DNA of 64,000 bases. It comes from Planctomycetota bacterium (GTDB lineage: Bacteria > Planctomycetota > Planctomycetia > Pirellulales > Pirellulaceae). Positions 17,831 through 26,385 of this stretch are shown one piece after another. The position numbers and the translations under genes were made by a program. The notes below the pieces were generated by a model that did no database searches, was not told the origin of the DNA, and was given only the letters and a program-made list of their open reading frames with translations. Positions within the stretch are counted from its first letter, which is position 1. Every line of letters starts with the position of its first letter. Where the stretch lies: contig JAFLCP010000020.1 of assembly GCA_017303505.1 (NCBI GenBank), forward strand, positions 1 through 64,000, given 5' to 3'.

Positions 17831-18670
17831 ATGCAACTCCAAATTTCCGTTTGTATCCCAACCAAGAATGAAGAGAAGAATTTAGGAAGCTGTCTTTCGT
17901 CTCTTCGTAATGAGTTTGACGATGTGTGGGTTGTGGATTCGGGGAGTACGGATGGGACGATCAAGATCGCCAAGGAGTTTGGGGCCAAAACAGCGAATTT
18001 TCAGTGGAATGGGGAATTTCCTAAAAAAAGAAACTGGGCTTTACGCAATCTGAATTTTGTTCATCCCTGGGTTCTTTTTTTGGATGCTGATGAAAGCGTC
18101 ACACCTCTCTTTATTCAAGAGTTGCACCAAATTATTCCGCACACCCAAAACGTCGGATTTTGGCTGTCATACACCAACTACTTTATGAATCGAGAGTTGT
18201 TGCATGGTGATCCAATGCGTAAGCTCGCATTGTTTCGCCGTGATGCCGGCGAGTACGAACAGATACCTGAATTTGGGTGGTCGAGTCTTGATATGGAGAT
18301 TCACGAACATCCCGTTCTTCAGGGAATGGTTGGAGTCCTGAAATCCAAGATCGAGCATCGAGATTACCGAGGCTTGCAGCATTACATAGCCAAGCACAAC
18401 GAGTACTCTTTGTGGGAGGCTAAGCGATTCCTTTGGCTGAAAAGTGCTGAGGCTTCGAAATGGTCCGAACTCACGCCAAGACAGCGATTCAAGTACAGAA
18501 ATTTGGACAAATGGTGGCTATCCCATCTTTACTTTTGGGGGGCCGTTTTGATAAAACGCGGGTTCTTGGATGGACGATACGGATGGAATTTTGCTTGCCT
18601 CAAGAGACGGTATTTTCAGGAAATTCGACTGAAAATAATTGAACTGCGCGACCCTAAGGCGGTGGGCTAA
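17831..18670 (+). CDS. Glycosyltransferase family 2, WaaE/KdtX-like
   Basis: About 279 residues. I choose ATG 17831 because AGAGG (17816-17820) sits ten bases upstream and it begins just after the acetyltransferase stop; TTG 17789 and ATG 17807 are in frame upstream. ISVCIPTKNEEKNLGSCLSS, WVVDSGSTDGTIKIAKEFGA, the substrate-binding PKKRNWAL and VLFLDADESV (DxD) place it with WaaE-type glucosyltransferases. The C-terminus has basic/aromatic segments that suggest membrane association. Context implies decoration of the same polysaccharide. Confidence 0.88.
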   Translation: MQLQISVCIPTKNEEKNLGSCLSSLRNEFDDVWVVDSGSTDGTIKIAKEFGAKTANFQWNGEFPKKRNWALRNLNFVHPWVLFLDADESVTPLFIQELHQIIPHTQNVGFWLSYTNYFMNRELLHGDPMRKLALFRRDAGEYEQIPEFGWSSLDMEIHEHPVLQGMVGVLKSKIEHRDYRGLQHYIAKHNEYSLWEAKRFLWLKSAEASKWSELTPRQRFKYRNLDKWWLSHLYFWGAVLIKRGFLDGRYGWNFACLKRRYFQEIRLKIIELRDPKAVG

Positions 18671-18730
18671 GCAAAACAGATGTGTTCTGGAATTGACTGA
18701 CGATCAAGAAATACTGAAAGAAGTCTTGTA

Positions 18731-19744
18731 ATGACGAAGTCCGCATTGATAACCGGTATTACTGGCCAAGATGGCAGTTTTTTAGCTGAGCTACTTCTGG
18801 AAAAAGGGTACAAAGTACATGGTTTAGTTCGCCGCGCAAGTACCTTTACCACAGGAAGAATCAATCATATCTATCAGGATCCGCATACCAATCCGCGGCT
18901 GACTTTACATTACGGTGATTTGACGGATGGGCAATCATTATCGAACTTAGTTTTGGAAATCGAGCCCGACGAAATTTACAACTTAGGCGCTCAAAGCCAT
19001 GTTCGAGTATCATTCGATCAGCCTGTTTACACGATGGATGCTACGGGGCGCGGAGCGTTGAATGTGCTGGAAGCCGCTCGCCTGCTGAAACGAAAGAAAG
19101 ACGTCAGGGTTTATCAAGCGTCGAGCAGTGAGATGTACGGGGACGTATACGAGGTTCCCCAAAAGGAAACAACACCCTTTAATCCCCAATCGCCCTATGC
19201 TTGTGCCAAAGTCTATGCGTTCCACCAAACGGTGAATTATCGCAGGTCTTACGGGCTTTTCGCGAGTAATGGGATTCTATTCAATCATGAGTCGGAGCGT
19301 CGCGGAGAAACGTTTGTGACTCGCAAAATTACTCGCGCCGCGACACGAATCAAGATGGGGCTCCAAGACAAGCTCTATCTAGGCAACATCGATGCCAAAC
19401 GAGACTGGGGGTATGCTAAGGACTACGTCGAAGCGATGTGGCTGATTCTACAGCATCATGAGGCAGATGATTTCGTAATTGCGACCGGTGAAACGCGTAC
19501 TGTTCGCGAGTTTTTGGGTTACGTTTTTAGTCATTTGGACCTTGATTGGGAAAAGTACGTCGAAATCGATCCTCGGTACTTCCGACCTGCGGAAGTCGAT
19601 CTGTTGTTAGGCGATGCTTCAAAATCTGAACGACTCTTAGGTTGGAAACCGAAAACCGATGTTCGCGAATTGGCTCGAATCATGGTAGAACATGACCTGG
19701 AATTAGCGGAACGCGAACTTCATGCAGGGAATTTTCAGCGTTAA
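18731..19744 (+). CDS. gmd: GDP-mannose 4,6-dehydratase
   Basis: A 337-residue SDR enzyme converting GDP-D-mannose to GDP-4-keto-6-deoxy-D-mannose, the precursor of GDP-fucose, GDP-rhamnose or GDP-perosamine. The NAD(P) site is [16 protein letters not shown], and [11 protein letters not shown] and [12 protein letters not shown] are diagnostic of Gmd. The catalytic residues are in SSSEMYG and [12 protein letters not shown] (YxxxK), and [19 protein letters not shown] binds the GDP part. No reductase or epimerase follows here, so the second step must be encoded elsewhere. A hairpin at 19794 follows. Confidence 0.96.
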   Translation: MTKSALITGITGQDGSFLAELLLEKGYKVHGLVRRASTFTTGRINHIYQDPHTNPRLTLHYGDLTDGQSLSNLVLEIEPDEIYNLGAQSHVRVSFDQPVYTMDATGRGALNVLEAARLLKRKKDVRVYQASSSEMYGDVYEVPQKETTPFNPQSPYACAKVYAFHQTVNYRRSYGLFASNGILFNHESERRGETFVTRKITRAATRIKMGLQDKLYLGNIDAKRDWGYAKDYVEAMWLILQHHEADDFVIATGETRTVREFLGYVFSHLDLDWEKYVEIDPRYFRPAEVDLLLGDASKSERLLGWKPKTDVRELARIMVEHDLELAERELHAGNFQR

Positions 19745-19793
19745 ATTATGGCCTCGGTATAGGCAAGCGTTTTACCCATTCATAAATGATTTC

Positions 19794-19830
19794 AAGGGCC
19801 ATTCACATCAAAGTGCAATGGCCCTTTGTT
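19794..19830 (+). terminator. Probable intrinsic terminator after gmd
   Basis: A perfect 10-bp inverted repeat AAGGGCCATT / AATGGCCCTT with a 13-nt loop, followed by a modest T-rich stretch (TGTTCGTTT). It lies 50 bp after the gmd stop and before the UDP-sugar dehydrogenase gene. Confidence 0.65.
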
Positions 19831-19914
19831 CGTTTGCGCTCATTCTTATACGCTTAGAACCCAGAGAGTGGGATTGGAAAACGTGAGTACGATCAAAATG
19901 GAAAACATTCACCC

Positions 19915-21192
19915 ATGAAAACCGTTGGCATCATCGGGCTAGGATACGTGGGCTTACCGCTGATCGATACTTTTCAGCGAGCGGGATATCGTACTTTAGG
20001 GTTTGATACCGATCAAACAAAGATCGACAAACTGCTTCGTGGTAAGTCTTACATTGCTCATATCCCGGAGACGCTAATCCGGTCCTGGCTGACAGAAAAT
20101 CGCTTCGATGCCACCAACGACATGAGTCGAATGGCGGAGGCAGATGCACTGCTTATCTGCGTGCCCACACCTCTCACTGCTAGCCGCGATCCCGATTTGC
20201 AGTACGTCATCAATACGACCGAAGACATCGCAAGGTCGCTAAGGCCCGGTCAATTGATTGTACTGGAGAGTACGACGTATCCTGGAACGACACGTGAAGT
20301 CATGTTACCGATTTTGGAACGGACTGGGCTCAAAGTGGGAGTCGACTTTTTCTTGGCTTACTCTCCTGAACGCGAGGATCCAGGAAACAAGCAATTTACA
20401 GCGCATTGTATTCCCAAGGTTGTGGGTGGGTACGATGAGCAATCGCTTAGTCTTGCAAACGAGCTTTATGGGGCAGCTTTCACCAAAACAGTTCCCGTTT
20501 CGTCACTGGAAGTAGCAGAGGCCTGTAAGATTTTAGAGAATACCTATCGTGGCGTAAACATTGCCATGGTTAACGAATTAAAAGTGCTGTTCCAAGCGAT
20601 GGGGATCGATATCTGGGAAGTTATTGACGCTGCGAAAACGAAGCCCTTTGGGTTTCAGGCTTTCTATCCTGGACCAGGTCTAGGTGGCCATTGTATCCCG
20701 ATTGATCCATTCTACTTATCGTGGCTTGCACGCCGATTCGAGTTACCAACAAAGTTCATTGAACTGTCTGGTGAAATCAACCATTCGATGCCGTTATATG
20801 TAGTTCATCGCGTGGCTGAAGCCCTAAATGATCTTGGTAAACCGATTCGTGGTAGTCGAATAGGAATACTCGGTGTCGCCTACAAAAAAGATGTTGACGA
20901 CCCGCGCGAAAGTCCTGCCTTCAAGCTCATGGAACTGCTAGAAGCGCGCGGTGCGATTTTGAGCTATAGCGATCCTCATATTCCAGCTCTGCCATTCATG
21001 CGGAATTACAAAGTCCCACAACTCGTAAGTTGTGAATTGACAGCCTCCTATCTTCAGGGACTGGATTGTGCACTGATCGCTGCGGATCATTCTGCCTTCG
21101 ACTATCCATTGATCGTATCGAACGCTCCTTTGGTTGTTGACACTCGTAACGCAACCCGAGGCCTGACCGGTGGGAAAGTTGTCAAGGCTTAG
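19915..21192 (+). CDS. UDP-N-acetylglucosamine 6-dehydrogenase-type nucleotide-sugar dehydrogenase
   Basis: A 425-residue UDP-sugar dehydrogenase, NAD-dependent, oxidising C6 of a UDP-hexose(NAc) to a uronate. Rossmann motif VGIIGLGYVGLPL at the N-terminus; CVPTPL and ESTTYPGTT are typical of the WbpA/VipA (UDP-GlcNAc) branch; the central dimer helix is EVAEACKILENTYRGVNIAMVNEL; the catalytic cysteine is in GPGLGGHCIPIDPFYL; the C-terminal domain has GVAYKKDVDDPRESP. UDP-GlcNAc versus UDP-ManNAc or UDP-Glc cannot be settled from sequence alone. Supplies an acidic sugar donor to the locus. Confidence 0.93.
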   Translation: MKTVGIIGLGYVGLPLIDTFQRAGYRTLGFDTDQTKIDKLLRGKSYIAHIPETLIRSWLTENRFDATNDMSRMAEADALLICVPTPLTASRDPDLQYVINTTEDIARSLRPGQLIVLESTTYPGTTREVMLPILERTGLKVGVDFFLAYSPEREDPGNKQFTAHCIPKVVGGYDEQSLSLANELYGAAFTKTVPVSSLEVAEACKILENTYRGVNIAMVNELKVLFQAMGIDIWEVIDAAKTKPFGFQAFYPGPGLGGHCIPIDPFYLSWLARRFELPTKFIELSGEINHSMPLYVVHRVAEALNDLGKPIRGSRIGILGVAYKKDVDDPRESPAFKLMELLEARGAILSYSDPHIPALPFMRNYKVPQLVSCELTASYLQGLDCALIAADHSAFDYPLIVSNAPLVVDTRNATRGLTGGKVVKA

Positions 21193-21433
21193 CTGGTTTT
21201 CCAATAAGAAGCCACTTCTACGCGACATCAGTCCTATACTTCAAATAATGGTTTCTGAAGCCTTTTTTAGGCCACCGTTTTACGCGAATGGTGGAGCGTG
21301 GATCCCTGCTCGCTTTCTAAGGCATTGGAGATTGGCAGGCGCCGAATGGCTCCCAGAAAATGGACGAGGTAGCCCTTTCGGGGTGGTTCTGTCGTTATTA
21401 CCCAAATTTCTCAATTTGAAATAAGCGCAATAA

Positions 21434-21461
21434 TTGACACATCTTGTGCGATGACTACACT
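21434..21461 (+). promoter_or_regulatory. Sigma70-type promoter candidate
   Basis: A perfect TTGACA (21434-21439), 16-bp spacer and TACACT (21456-21461) lie 58 bp upstream of the PEP-CTERM gene at 21520. This is the best promoter match I found in the window. The rest of the gap 21193-21519 shows no gene. Confidence 0.55.
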
Positions 21462-21519
21462 TTGATGATTGGAAGTGTAATTTTCCTCTCTATCTTGATC
21501 CCGTTGGGGAGACTAGCCA

Positions 21520-22245
21520 ATGCGATTGCCCGTCTGGGGACTTCTGATAACGGTGCTGAGTTCTTTCGTTCCAATGCAAAAAGCAAATGCCGACTGGGAT
21601 TTGAGAATTCAATTTCCTAATGATGGTTGGGGAAGGGTTACAACCAGTCTTTCTGGGAATTATGTGTCAAACACGGCTGGCACCTTTTATGATGTGACAG
21701 TTCCACAACCCCCTAATTCTTCTTTGGTGTTGACCGCTCACGAAAGGAATTTGCAAATACTAAGCGGGGTAAACGATAGTGCTTTGCAATTCGGAAACGA
21801 TTTTTCGTACAACCTATCATTACAGCTGGGAAGTAAGTTTGATCAGTGGAGTGGAGAGGCGGTGAATACCTTCCCCATTCTTGATTTGCAACAGAAAACG
21901 ATCGCAATCAATCAGCCCTTGTTTACTCCGATTGACGGTATCTATGAAGTGAACGCAAATTACACGTCGGGTTTTCAAAATGTTAAGTTCACATTTAACG
22001 GCAACCCGTTGAATTCTATCACCAAGAATACTACTTCTGGAACTTTGTCATGGAGCGAAATCTCCAGCTTTGTGACTTTGGGGAATAACACCGTTTCGGT
22101 TTTGGTAACGGACGAAACAGGTTCTGTAAATGATTCCTTTGATTTGGACGTATTCTCACCGTCTGGCGTTCCCGAGCCATCGAGCCTGCTGTTGGTCGGA
22201 GCATTTGGGGCTGGTTATATTGGATGGCGTCGTCGTCGTCGCTAG
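21520..22245 (+). CDS. PEP-CTERM protein, paralogue of the 23652 protein
   Basis: A 241-residue secreted protein with signal peptide MRLPVWGLLITVLSSFVPMQKANA, a beta-rich body and the C-terminal signal SGVPEPSSLLLVGAFGAGY followed by WRRRRR. GGGGAGA before ATG 21520 is the SD. Its middle holds LGSKFDQWSG and its end FDLDVFSPSG, both mirrored in the protein at 23652 (LGSKFIEWTG, FDLDVFTPSS), so the two are divergent paralogues. A strong terminator follows at 22285. Expected to be processed by the exosortase at 13658. No enzymatic motif seen. Confidence 0.92.
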   Translation: MRLPVWGLLITVLSSFVPMQKANADWDLRIQFPNDGWGRVTTSLSGNYVSNTAGTFYDVTVPQPPNSSLVLTAHERNLQILSGVNDSALQFGNDFSYNLSLQLGSKFDQWSGEAVNTFPILDLQQKTIAINQPLFTPIDGIYEVNANYTSGFQNVKFTFNGNPLNSITKNTTSGTLSWSEISSFVTLGNNTVSVLVTDETGSVNDSFDLDVFSPSGVPEPSSLLLVGAFGAGYIGWRRRRR

Positions 22246-22284
22246 TAGTCGGTAGAATCTACAAACCACAGATTGATGAAATGA

Positions 22285-22320
22285 AAGTCTGGGCAGAAAA
22301 TGCCCGGACTTTTTTGTTTT
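22285..22320 (+). terminator. Rho-independent terminator
   Basis: AAGTCTGGGCA and TGCCCGGACTT pair around a GAAAA loop and are followed by TTTTTGTTTT. It ends the PEP-CTERM transcript 40 bp after its stop. Confidence 0.93.
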
Positions 22321-22405
22321 TGCAATGAGCATATAGTGTCGCTTGCATTCGATTTGGAGTTTTCTGACACACTCTCTGCACTTGTGCTTTGCCGGTAGGG
22401 CGAAA

Positions 22406-23311
22406 ATGGATAGCAATAACTCAGTTCTGCATATGCCTGTTCTGATGGAAGAGGTCACGCAGTTCGCTCAACCACAGTCCGGTGAAATATGGGTGGATGG
22501 AACGGCGGGTGGTGGAGGACATACCGCAGATATCTTGCAAGTGGTCCAGCCACACGGGCATGTAATTGCGATTGATAGAGATCCTGCCGCCTGCCTCAAA
22601 CTGCAAAAACGATTTGATCAACAAGCCGTTATCGTCGTTAACGACAGTTACCATCATCTACCTTTACATCTCGATCGCATAGCTGAATCGATCGGAGTGG
22701 CAAAGCCCCTTCTGGTAGATGGTATTCTGTTAGATCTCGGTCTGTCATCCGATCAGTTAGCGGATCGCGAACGCGGCTTCAGTTTTCAAAGCGATGGTCC
22801 TTTGGACTTGCGATACAATCCCAACGAAGGGGAATCGGCTGCTGAATTATTGCGTTATATACGCGAAGAAGACTTGGCCAATATCATCTATCAATTTGGG
22901 GAAGAGCGATTTTCGAGACGCATCGCTCGGCGTATTGTCGAACAACGCAAAATAGAACCGATTGAAACCGCCAAACAACTCGCCGATCTGATTCATCGCT
23001 CTGTTCCAGGGCGCATCCACGGCCGAGTCGATTCAGCCACTCGCACGTTTCAGGCCTTGCGAATTGCCGTGAATCGCGAGCTAGAAATCGTCGAAAAAGC
23101 GTTACGCGAATTGCCTGCCTGTTTGAAACCGGGGGGGCGATTTTTGGTCATCAGTTTTCATTCGCTCGAAGACCGCTTGGTAAAACACATCTTTCGGGAG
23201 CATGAAGCTCTCGAAGTCCTGACGAAAAAGCCTATTGAGGCCAGTGATGATGAAGAGCGTCGCAATCCGCGAAGTCGTAGTGCAAAGCTAAGAGTTAGCA
23301 AGCGGAAGTAA
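22406..23311 (+). CDS. rsmH: 16S rRNA (cytosine1402-N4)-methyltransferase RsmH
   Basis: About 301 residues from ATG 22406; an in-frame TTG at 22343 would add 21 unlikely residues. RsmH (MraW) N4-methylates C1402 of 16S rRNA with SAM. HMPVLMEEV is the family N-terminus, then WVDGTAGGGGHTADIL (SAM motif I), VIAIDRDPAACL, DGILLDLGLSSDQL, RGFSF..DGPLDLRYN and FLVISFHSLEDRLVK near the end. In most bacteria it heads the dcw cluster; here it stands alone between two PEP-CTERM genes, in line with the loss of the FtsZ-based cluster in planctomycetes. Confidence 0.96.
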   Translation: MDSNNSVLHMPVLMEEVTQFAQPQSGEIWVDGTAGGGGHTADILQVVQPHGHVIAIDRDPAACLKLQKRFDQQAVIVVNDSYHHLPLHLDRIAESIGVAKPLLVDGILLDLGLSSDQLADRERGFSFQSDGPLDLRYNPNEGESAAELLRYIREEDLANIIYQFGEERFSRRIARRIVEQRKIEPIETAKQLADLIHRSVPGRIHGRVDSATRTFQALRIAVNRELEIVEKALRELPACLKPGGRFLVISFHSLEDRLVKHIFREHEALEVLTKKPIEASDDEERRNPRSRSAKLRVSKRK

Positions 23312-23651
23312 CGCGGCTGTCGCATTGACCAAAGAAGGTTACGTCGCAGGTGACTGCGAGGCTAGCGATTTAATGAATGTTCGACTGCTCCAAATGGCGG
23401 TTCTATTGCTCCTACACGCTTGCCTCTCATGCGAACGCTAAAAACGGTCCATGGATTGGAATGGGGGGCTGAGTGTAGTGGGCCAACGAGTTGGTCCACA
23501 GCTTAGCGACTCAAGACAAGTTTCAATCGACATGTTAACTTTTGAAGCTTCACAGGAACAATGTCTCTAGTTTGGGAACATGTTTCACGTCTTGAAGACC
23601 GTAGCCGTACGAACGCTGGATTCGTAACCGAATTGCCTGAATGGTGTGCCA
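23312..23651. other. Intergenic gap with a REP-like palindrome
   Basis: A 340-bp gap after rsmH. No gene was recognised. It contains the GTAG-headed hairpin at 23475-23499 and otherwise ordinary sequence leading to the next PEP-CTERM gene. Confidence 0.4.
23475..23499 (+). repeat. GTAG-headed REP-like hairpin
   Basis: GTAG followed by TGGGCCAAC, GA, GTTGGTCCA: a 9-bp stem with one G-T wobble. Same layout (GTAG plus short palindrome) as the elements around 26-45 kb, but with a different stem sequence. Confidence 0.65.
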
Positions 23652-24455
23652 ATGATAAAGCATGGAAGTCTGGGGGCGCTTGTTGCAACTATTGTTTTTT
23701 GGGGCTCTTCATTTTCCCTCGCTGATTTTACGTTTAACTTGACGATCAGCGGACGCGGGGCTGTTTTGGTTTCCGCAGGCGGGCCAACGACCACCTACGA
23801 GACAACGCCCAGCCAGCCGATAGACGTCGCCAACGATTTCGCAAAACTCGTTGCAATTCCGACTTCCATCGATATCACTGGGGTTTCATCGCCCGTTGTT
23901 GCGTTGCAGCAAGGCGATAATCTCAAGCTTGATCTCCCAACCATTTTAGGAAGTAAATTCATCGAATGGACTGGTTCGTTTGTGCCATCCATTGATCCGA
24001 ATGACCCGAATCCAGAACCACAGGATCCCACTGACAACACCTATTTTGTTTATCAACCTGTGCCTTCCGAAGTGAAGTCAATACAGGCAAATTTTTCGTC
24101 CGATATTGCAAGTGTCGGAATCGATGAAGTGGCATTTAGCTTCGATGGCCAAAACACCTGGGTAATGGCTAGCGAATGGAACTTTACAGGGGACGATGAC
24201 CTTAATCTTCCACCAAGCTTTAGTGGCAATACGACTATCGTCATGAATTGGGATGACCTAATGTCTCAGGTAATCGTCGGGCAACTGAATCCAGTTAACC
24301 TTCGCATTACGGATAAGACCGGCTCGCAGTTTTTCGATGGTTTTGATCTAGATGTCTTTACTCCCAGCTCTGTACCTGAGCCATCCAGCATTGTCCTTCT
24401 TTCGCTCTCCGCAGCAGTCTTTTTGGGGGTTCGCTCGAGACGCCGGGTTCGATGA
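23652..24455 (+). CDS. PEP-CTERM protein, paralogue of the 21520 protein
   Basis: About 267 residues starting at ATG 23652 (GTG 23646 is also possible). The signal peptide (GALVATIVFWGSSFSLA) precedes a beta-rich, Asp/Pro-rich body, with DPNDPNPEPQDPTDN as a flexible acidic linker. The C-terminus is SSVPEPSSIVLLSLSAAVFLG then RSRRRVR. Compared with the 21520 protein it shares LGSKF..W.G, a late LRITDKTG/VLVTDETG strand and FDLDVF before the sorting signal. Exosortase substrate by inference. Function unknown. Confidence 0.9.
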   Translation: MIKHGSLGALVATIVFWGSSFSLADFTFNLTISGRGAVLVSAGGPTTTYETTPSQPIDVANDFAKLVAIPTSIDITGVSSPVVALQQGDNLKLDLPTILGSKFIEWTGSFVPSIDPNDPNPEPQDPTDNTYFVYQPVPSEVKSIQANFSSDIASVGIDEVAFSFDGQNTWVMASEWNFTGDDDLNLPPSFSGNTTIVMNWDDLMSQVIVGQLNPVNLRITDKTGSQFFDGFDLDVFTPSSVPEPSSIVLLSLSAAVFLGVRSRRRVR

Positions 24456-24668
24456 GTACCGGGCTAAGGGGCTCGCGACAGACGGTGATGTATAGTTGAG
24501 CAGGGGTTACCCAACTTTTCTCAGTATCGTTGGGGCATCGCGATCGCAATATCTGTTGGCGCCATTGTGGATGGCGACGTGGCGGTACTTGCAACAAATG
24601 CGGAAATCCATTAACAATGCTCGATAGTTGCGAAATTTACACTATCCCCACTCCCTGCGGATTAACTC

Positions 24669-25100
24669 ATGGACGACACCGTCATCGATACCCTGCTCAG
24701 TCTCAATCAACGCTTACTCGATGCCATTATGGAAGGTGATTGGGGCACCTACGCTGAGTTGTGCGACGAAACACTCACCTGCTTCGAACCTGAGTCCAAA
24801 GGTCATTTGGTCGAAGGACTTCCGTTCCATCATTTCTACTTTGCACTCAATGAAAATGGCGATGGTGACGAATCCAACGAGTTGCTCCGCGGCCCAGATG
24901 TCGAACCGCCAATGATCCAAGTCACCATGGCTTCGCCCCATGTGCGACTCATGAACGATGCAGCCGTTTTGAGCTACGTCCGATTGGTACAAATGCTCGA
25001 TGAAACCGGTTCGCCGATCACCAAGTCGTGCCAAGAAACTCGCGTGTGGCAATTGATCGATGATCAATGGAAACATGTCCATTTCCATCGGAGTTTGTAG
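24669..25100 (+). CDS. CaMKII association-domain / SnoaL-like protein
   Basis: A 143-residue single-domain protein of the NTF2-like superfamily, closest by eye to the bacterial CaMKII-association-domain family (PF08332-like): LLSLNQRLLDAIMEGDWGTYAELCDETLTCFEPES at the start, HHFYF and a final VWQLIDDQWKHVHFHRS strand. The cone-shaped fold forms dimers or larger rings and binds small ligands; the ligand is unknown. Its stop codon TAG is the TAG of a GTAG-headed hairpin that begins at 25097. Confidence 0.85.
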   Translation: MDDTVIDTLLSLNQRLLDAIMEGDWGTYAELCDETLTCFEPESKGHLVEGLPFHHFYFALNENGDGDESNELLRGPDVEPPMIQVTMASPHVRLMNDAAVLSYVRLVQMLDETGSPITKSCQETRVWQLIDDQWKHVHFHRSL

Positions 25101-25120
25101 TGGGGCCTGCGACGGTGTCG
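25097..25120 (+). repeat. GTAG-headed hairpin overlapping a stop codon
   Basis: GTAG at 25097-25100 includes the stop of the preceding gene. It is followed by a palindrome CCtGCGAC, GGT, GTCGCgGG. Stem shorter and less regular than the 26-kb elements. Confidence 0.5.
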
Positions 25121-25164
25121 CGGGACTGAGGTCGAGAGGAAGTTGAGCGACGAGATGTGCAAGA

Positions 25165-25240
25165 AGACGCCTAGCCTCCGCTAGCGCTGCGGCTACGGCC
25201 TAAACGAAGAGACGGCGGCTACGGGCTAAACGAAGGGAAT
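25165..25240. repeat. Dispersed CTACGG-TAAACGA repeat
   Basis: Two short copies of a motif ending GGCTACGG(G/C)CTAAACGAAG, related to the repeats at 35055-35198 and 41629-42345 (CTAGCC..GGCTACGGGTTAAACGA). Lies just upstream of the acyltransferase SD. Confidence 0.55.
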
Positions 25241-25245
25241 GATTG

Positions 25246-26160
25246 ATGGCTACCAAGGTGGGTAACTATGCGGTGTATCTGTTAGTGCGGTGGGTCTTTG
25301 CCGCCGTACAGATACTCCCATTAGAACGTTGCGATCGCTATTGCCATCTCCTCGCTAAACTATTGGCCCATGTCATCCCCGTTCGCCGCAGACTCATCGA
25401 TGAAAACTTGCGGTTGGTCTTTCCCACTTGGACCCAATCTCAAATCGATCAAACACGCGAAGCGACATGGCACCATTTGCTGCTCATGGCCTGCGAAATC
25501 GCACATGCCCCGCGCAAAATTCATCGCACCAATTGGCGCGAGCACTTTCGAGTCCTCAACGCCCGCGAAATGGTCTCGCATATGTTGGATGAACGGCCAA
25601 CCATTTTGGTGACTGGCCACTATGGCAATTTTGAACTCACTGGCTTTATCACAGGCGTCTTTGGACTCCCCACCTCGACCATCGTTCGCCCGCTCGATAA
25701 TCCCTATCTGCATCAATATTTCGAGGATTTTCGCAGCCTCAATGGCCAATACATGATCGATAAACAAGGCTCCTCCAACGAGATCCAAGAGCTCTTGGAT
25801 CGCGGTGGTATTTTGACGTTGCTCGCCGATCAATATGGTGGCCCGAAAGGCTGTTGGGCAAAGTTCTTAGGCCATCCTGCTTCGTGCCATAAAGCTCTGG
25901 CGCTGTTTACGTTGACTTCGAAAGCCCCGATGTTGGTGGTTTATAACCGACGTCTATCGAAACCGCTTACATTTGAAATGGGGCATATCGCAACGGCGGA
26001 TCCAGAGGTACCAGGCGATCATCTTTCAGGCGTGCAAGCGTTGACTCAGTGGTACAACGACAATCTGGCGATTCCCATTTTGAAATGGCCCGATCAATAT
26101 TGGTGGGTCCACCGCCGGTGGCGCGGCGAACCACCAGCTCGGAGAAGGAAGGAAGCGTAG
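25246..26160 (+). CDS. LpxL/HtrB-like lipid A acyltransferase
   Basis: About 304 residues of the lysophospholipid acyltransferase (LABLAT) family, which adds a secondary acyl chain to a Kdo-lipid A-type acceptor at the inner membrane. The N-terminal hydrophobic segment (YAVYLLVRWVFAAVQIL) precedes the HX4E catalytic motif in VTGHYGNFELTG; GGILTLLADQYGGPKG and WPDQYWWVHRRWRG are also diagnostic. ATG 25246 is preferred (AAGGGA eight bases upstream) over TTG 25243. The TAG stop is part of a GTAG-headed REP. Confidence 0.93.
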   Translation: MATKVGNYAVYLLVRWVFAAVQILPLERCDRYCHLLAKLLAHVIPVRRRLIDENLRLVFPTWTQSQIDQTREATWHHLLLMACEIAHAPRKIHRTNWREHFRVLNAREMVSHMLDERPTILVTGHYGNFELTGFITGVFGLPTSTIVRPLDNPYLHQYFEDFRSLNGQYMIDKQGSSNEIQELLDRGGILTLLADQYGGPKGCWAKFLGHPASCHKALALFTLTSKAPMLVVYNRRLSKPLTFEMGHIATADPEVPGDHLSGVQALTQWYNDNLAIPILKWPDQYWWVHRRWRGEPPARRRKEA

Positions 26161-26221
26161 CACGGCAGTCCCTGCCGTATCTTAACGCGGTCGCGTGACG
26201 TAGCACGGCAGTCCCTGCCGT
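26157..26221 (+). repeat. Pair of GTAG-headed REP elements
   Basis: Two copies (26157-26178 and 26200-26221) of GTAG followed by the palindrome CACGGCAG, TC, CCTGCCGT. The first GTAG supplies the stop codon of the acyltransferase gene. Confidence 0.85.
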
Positions 26222-26310
26222 TTTCGTCTAACGACAGTTTTTGTCGTGTGAGATAAATGATAAGTCGATTAGAAAATGTTGAAGCGGCCGAGGACGGCGG
26301 TTTGACGCTT

Positions 26311-26385
26311 ACGGCTGAGGACAGCCGTGCTACGTGACGGCTGAGGACAGCCGTGCTACGTGACGGCAGAGGACTGCCGTGCTAC
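26311..26385 (-). repeat. Three REP elements at the RAYT 3' end
   Basis: Copies at 26311-26333, 26337-26359 and 26363-26385. On the minus strand each reads GTAGCACGGC followed by the second arm of an 8-9 bp stem (ACGGCTG..CAGCCGT or ACGGCAG..CTGCCGT). The TAG of the last copy is the stop codon of the RAYT gene. Confidence 0.85.

Noticed and set aside
21170-21424. 84-residue frame overlapping the UDP-sugar dehydrogenase end
   Set aside because: It starts inside the dehydrogenase gene in another frame, lacks an SD and has no recognisable motif.
22343-22405. Longer N-terminus of RsmH from TTG 22343
   Set aside because: The additional 21 residues begin just after the terminator of the previous gene and do not match the family start MPVLxxEV; ATG 22406 has an SD-like GTAGGG upstream.
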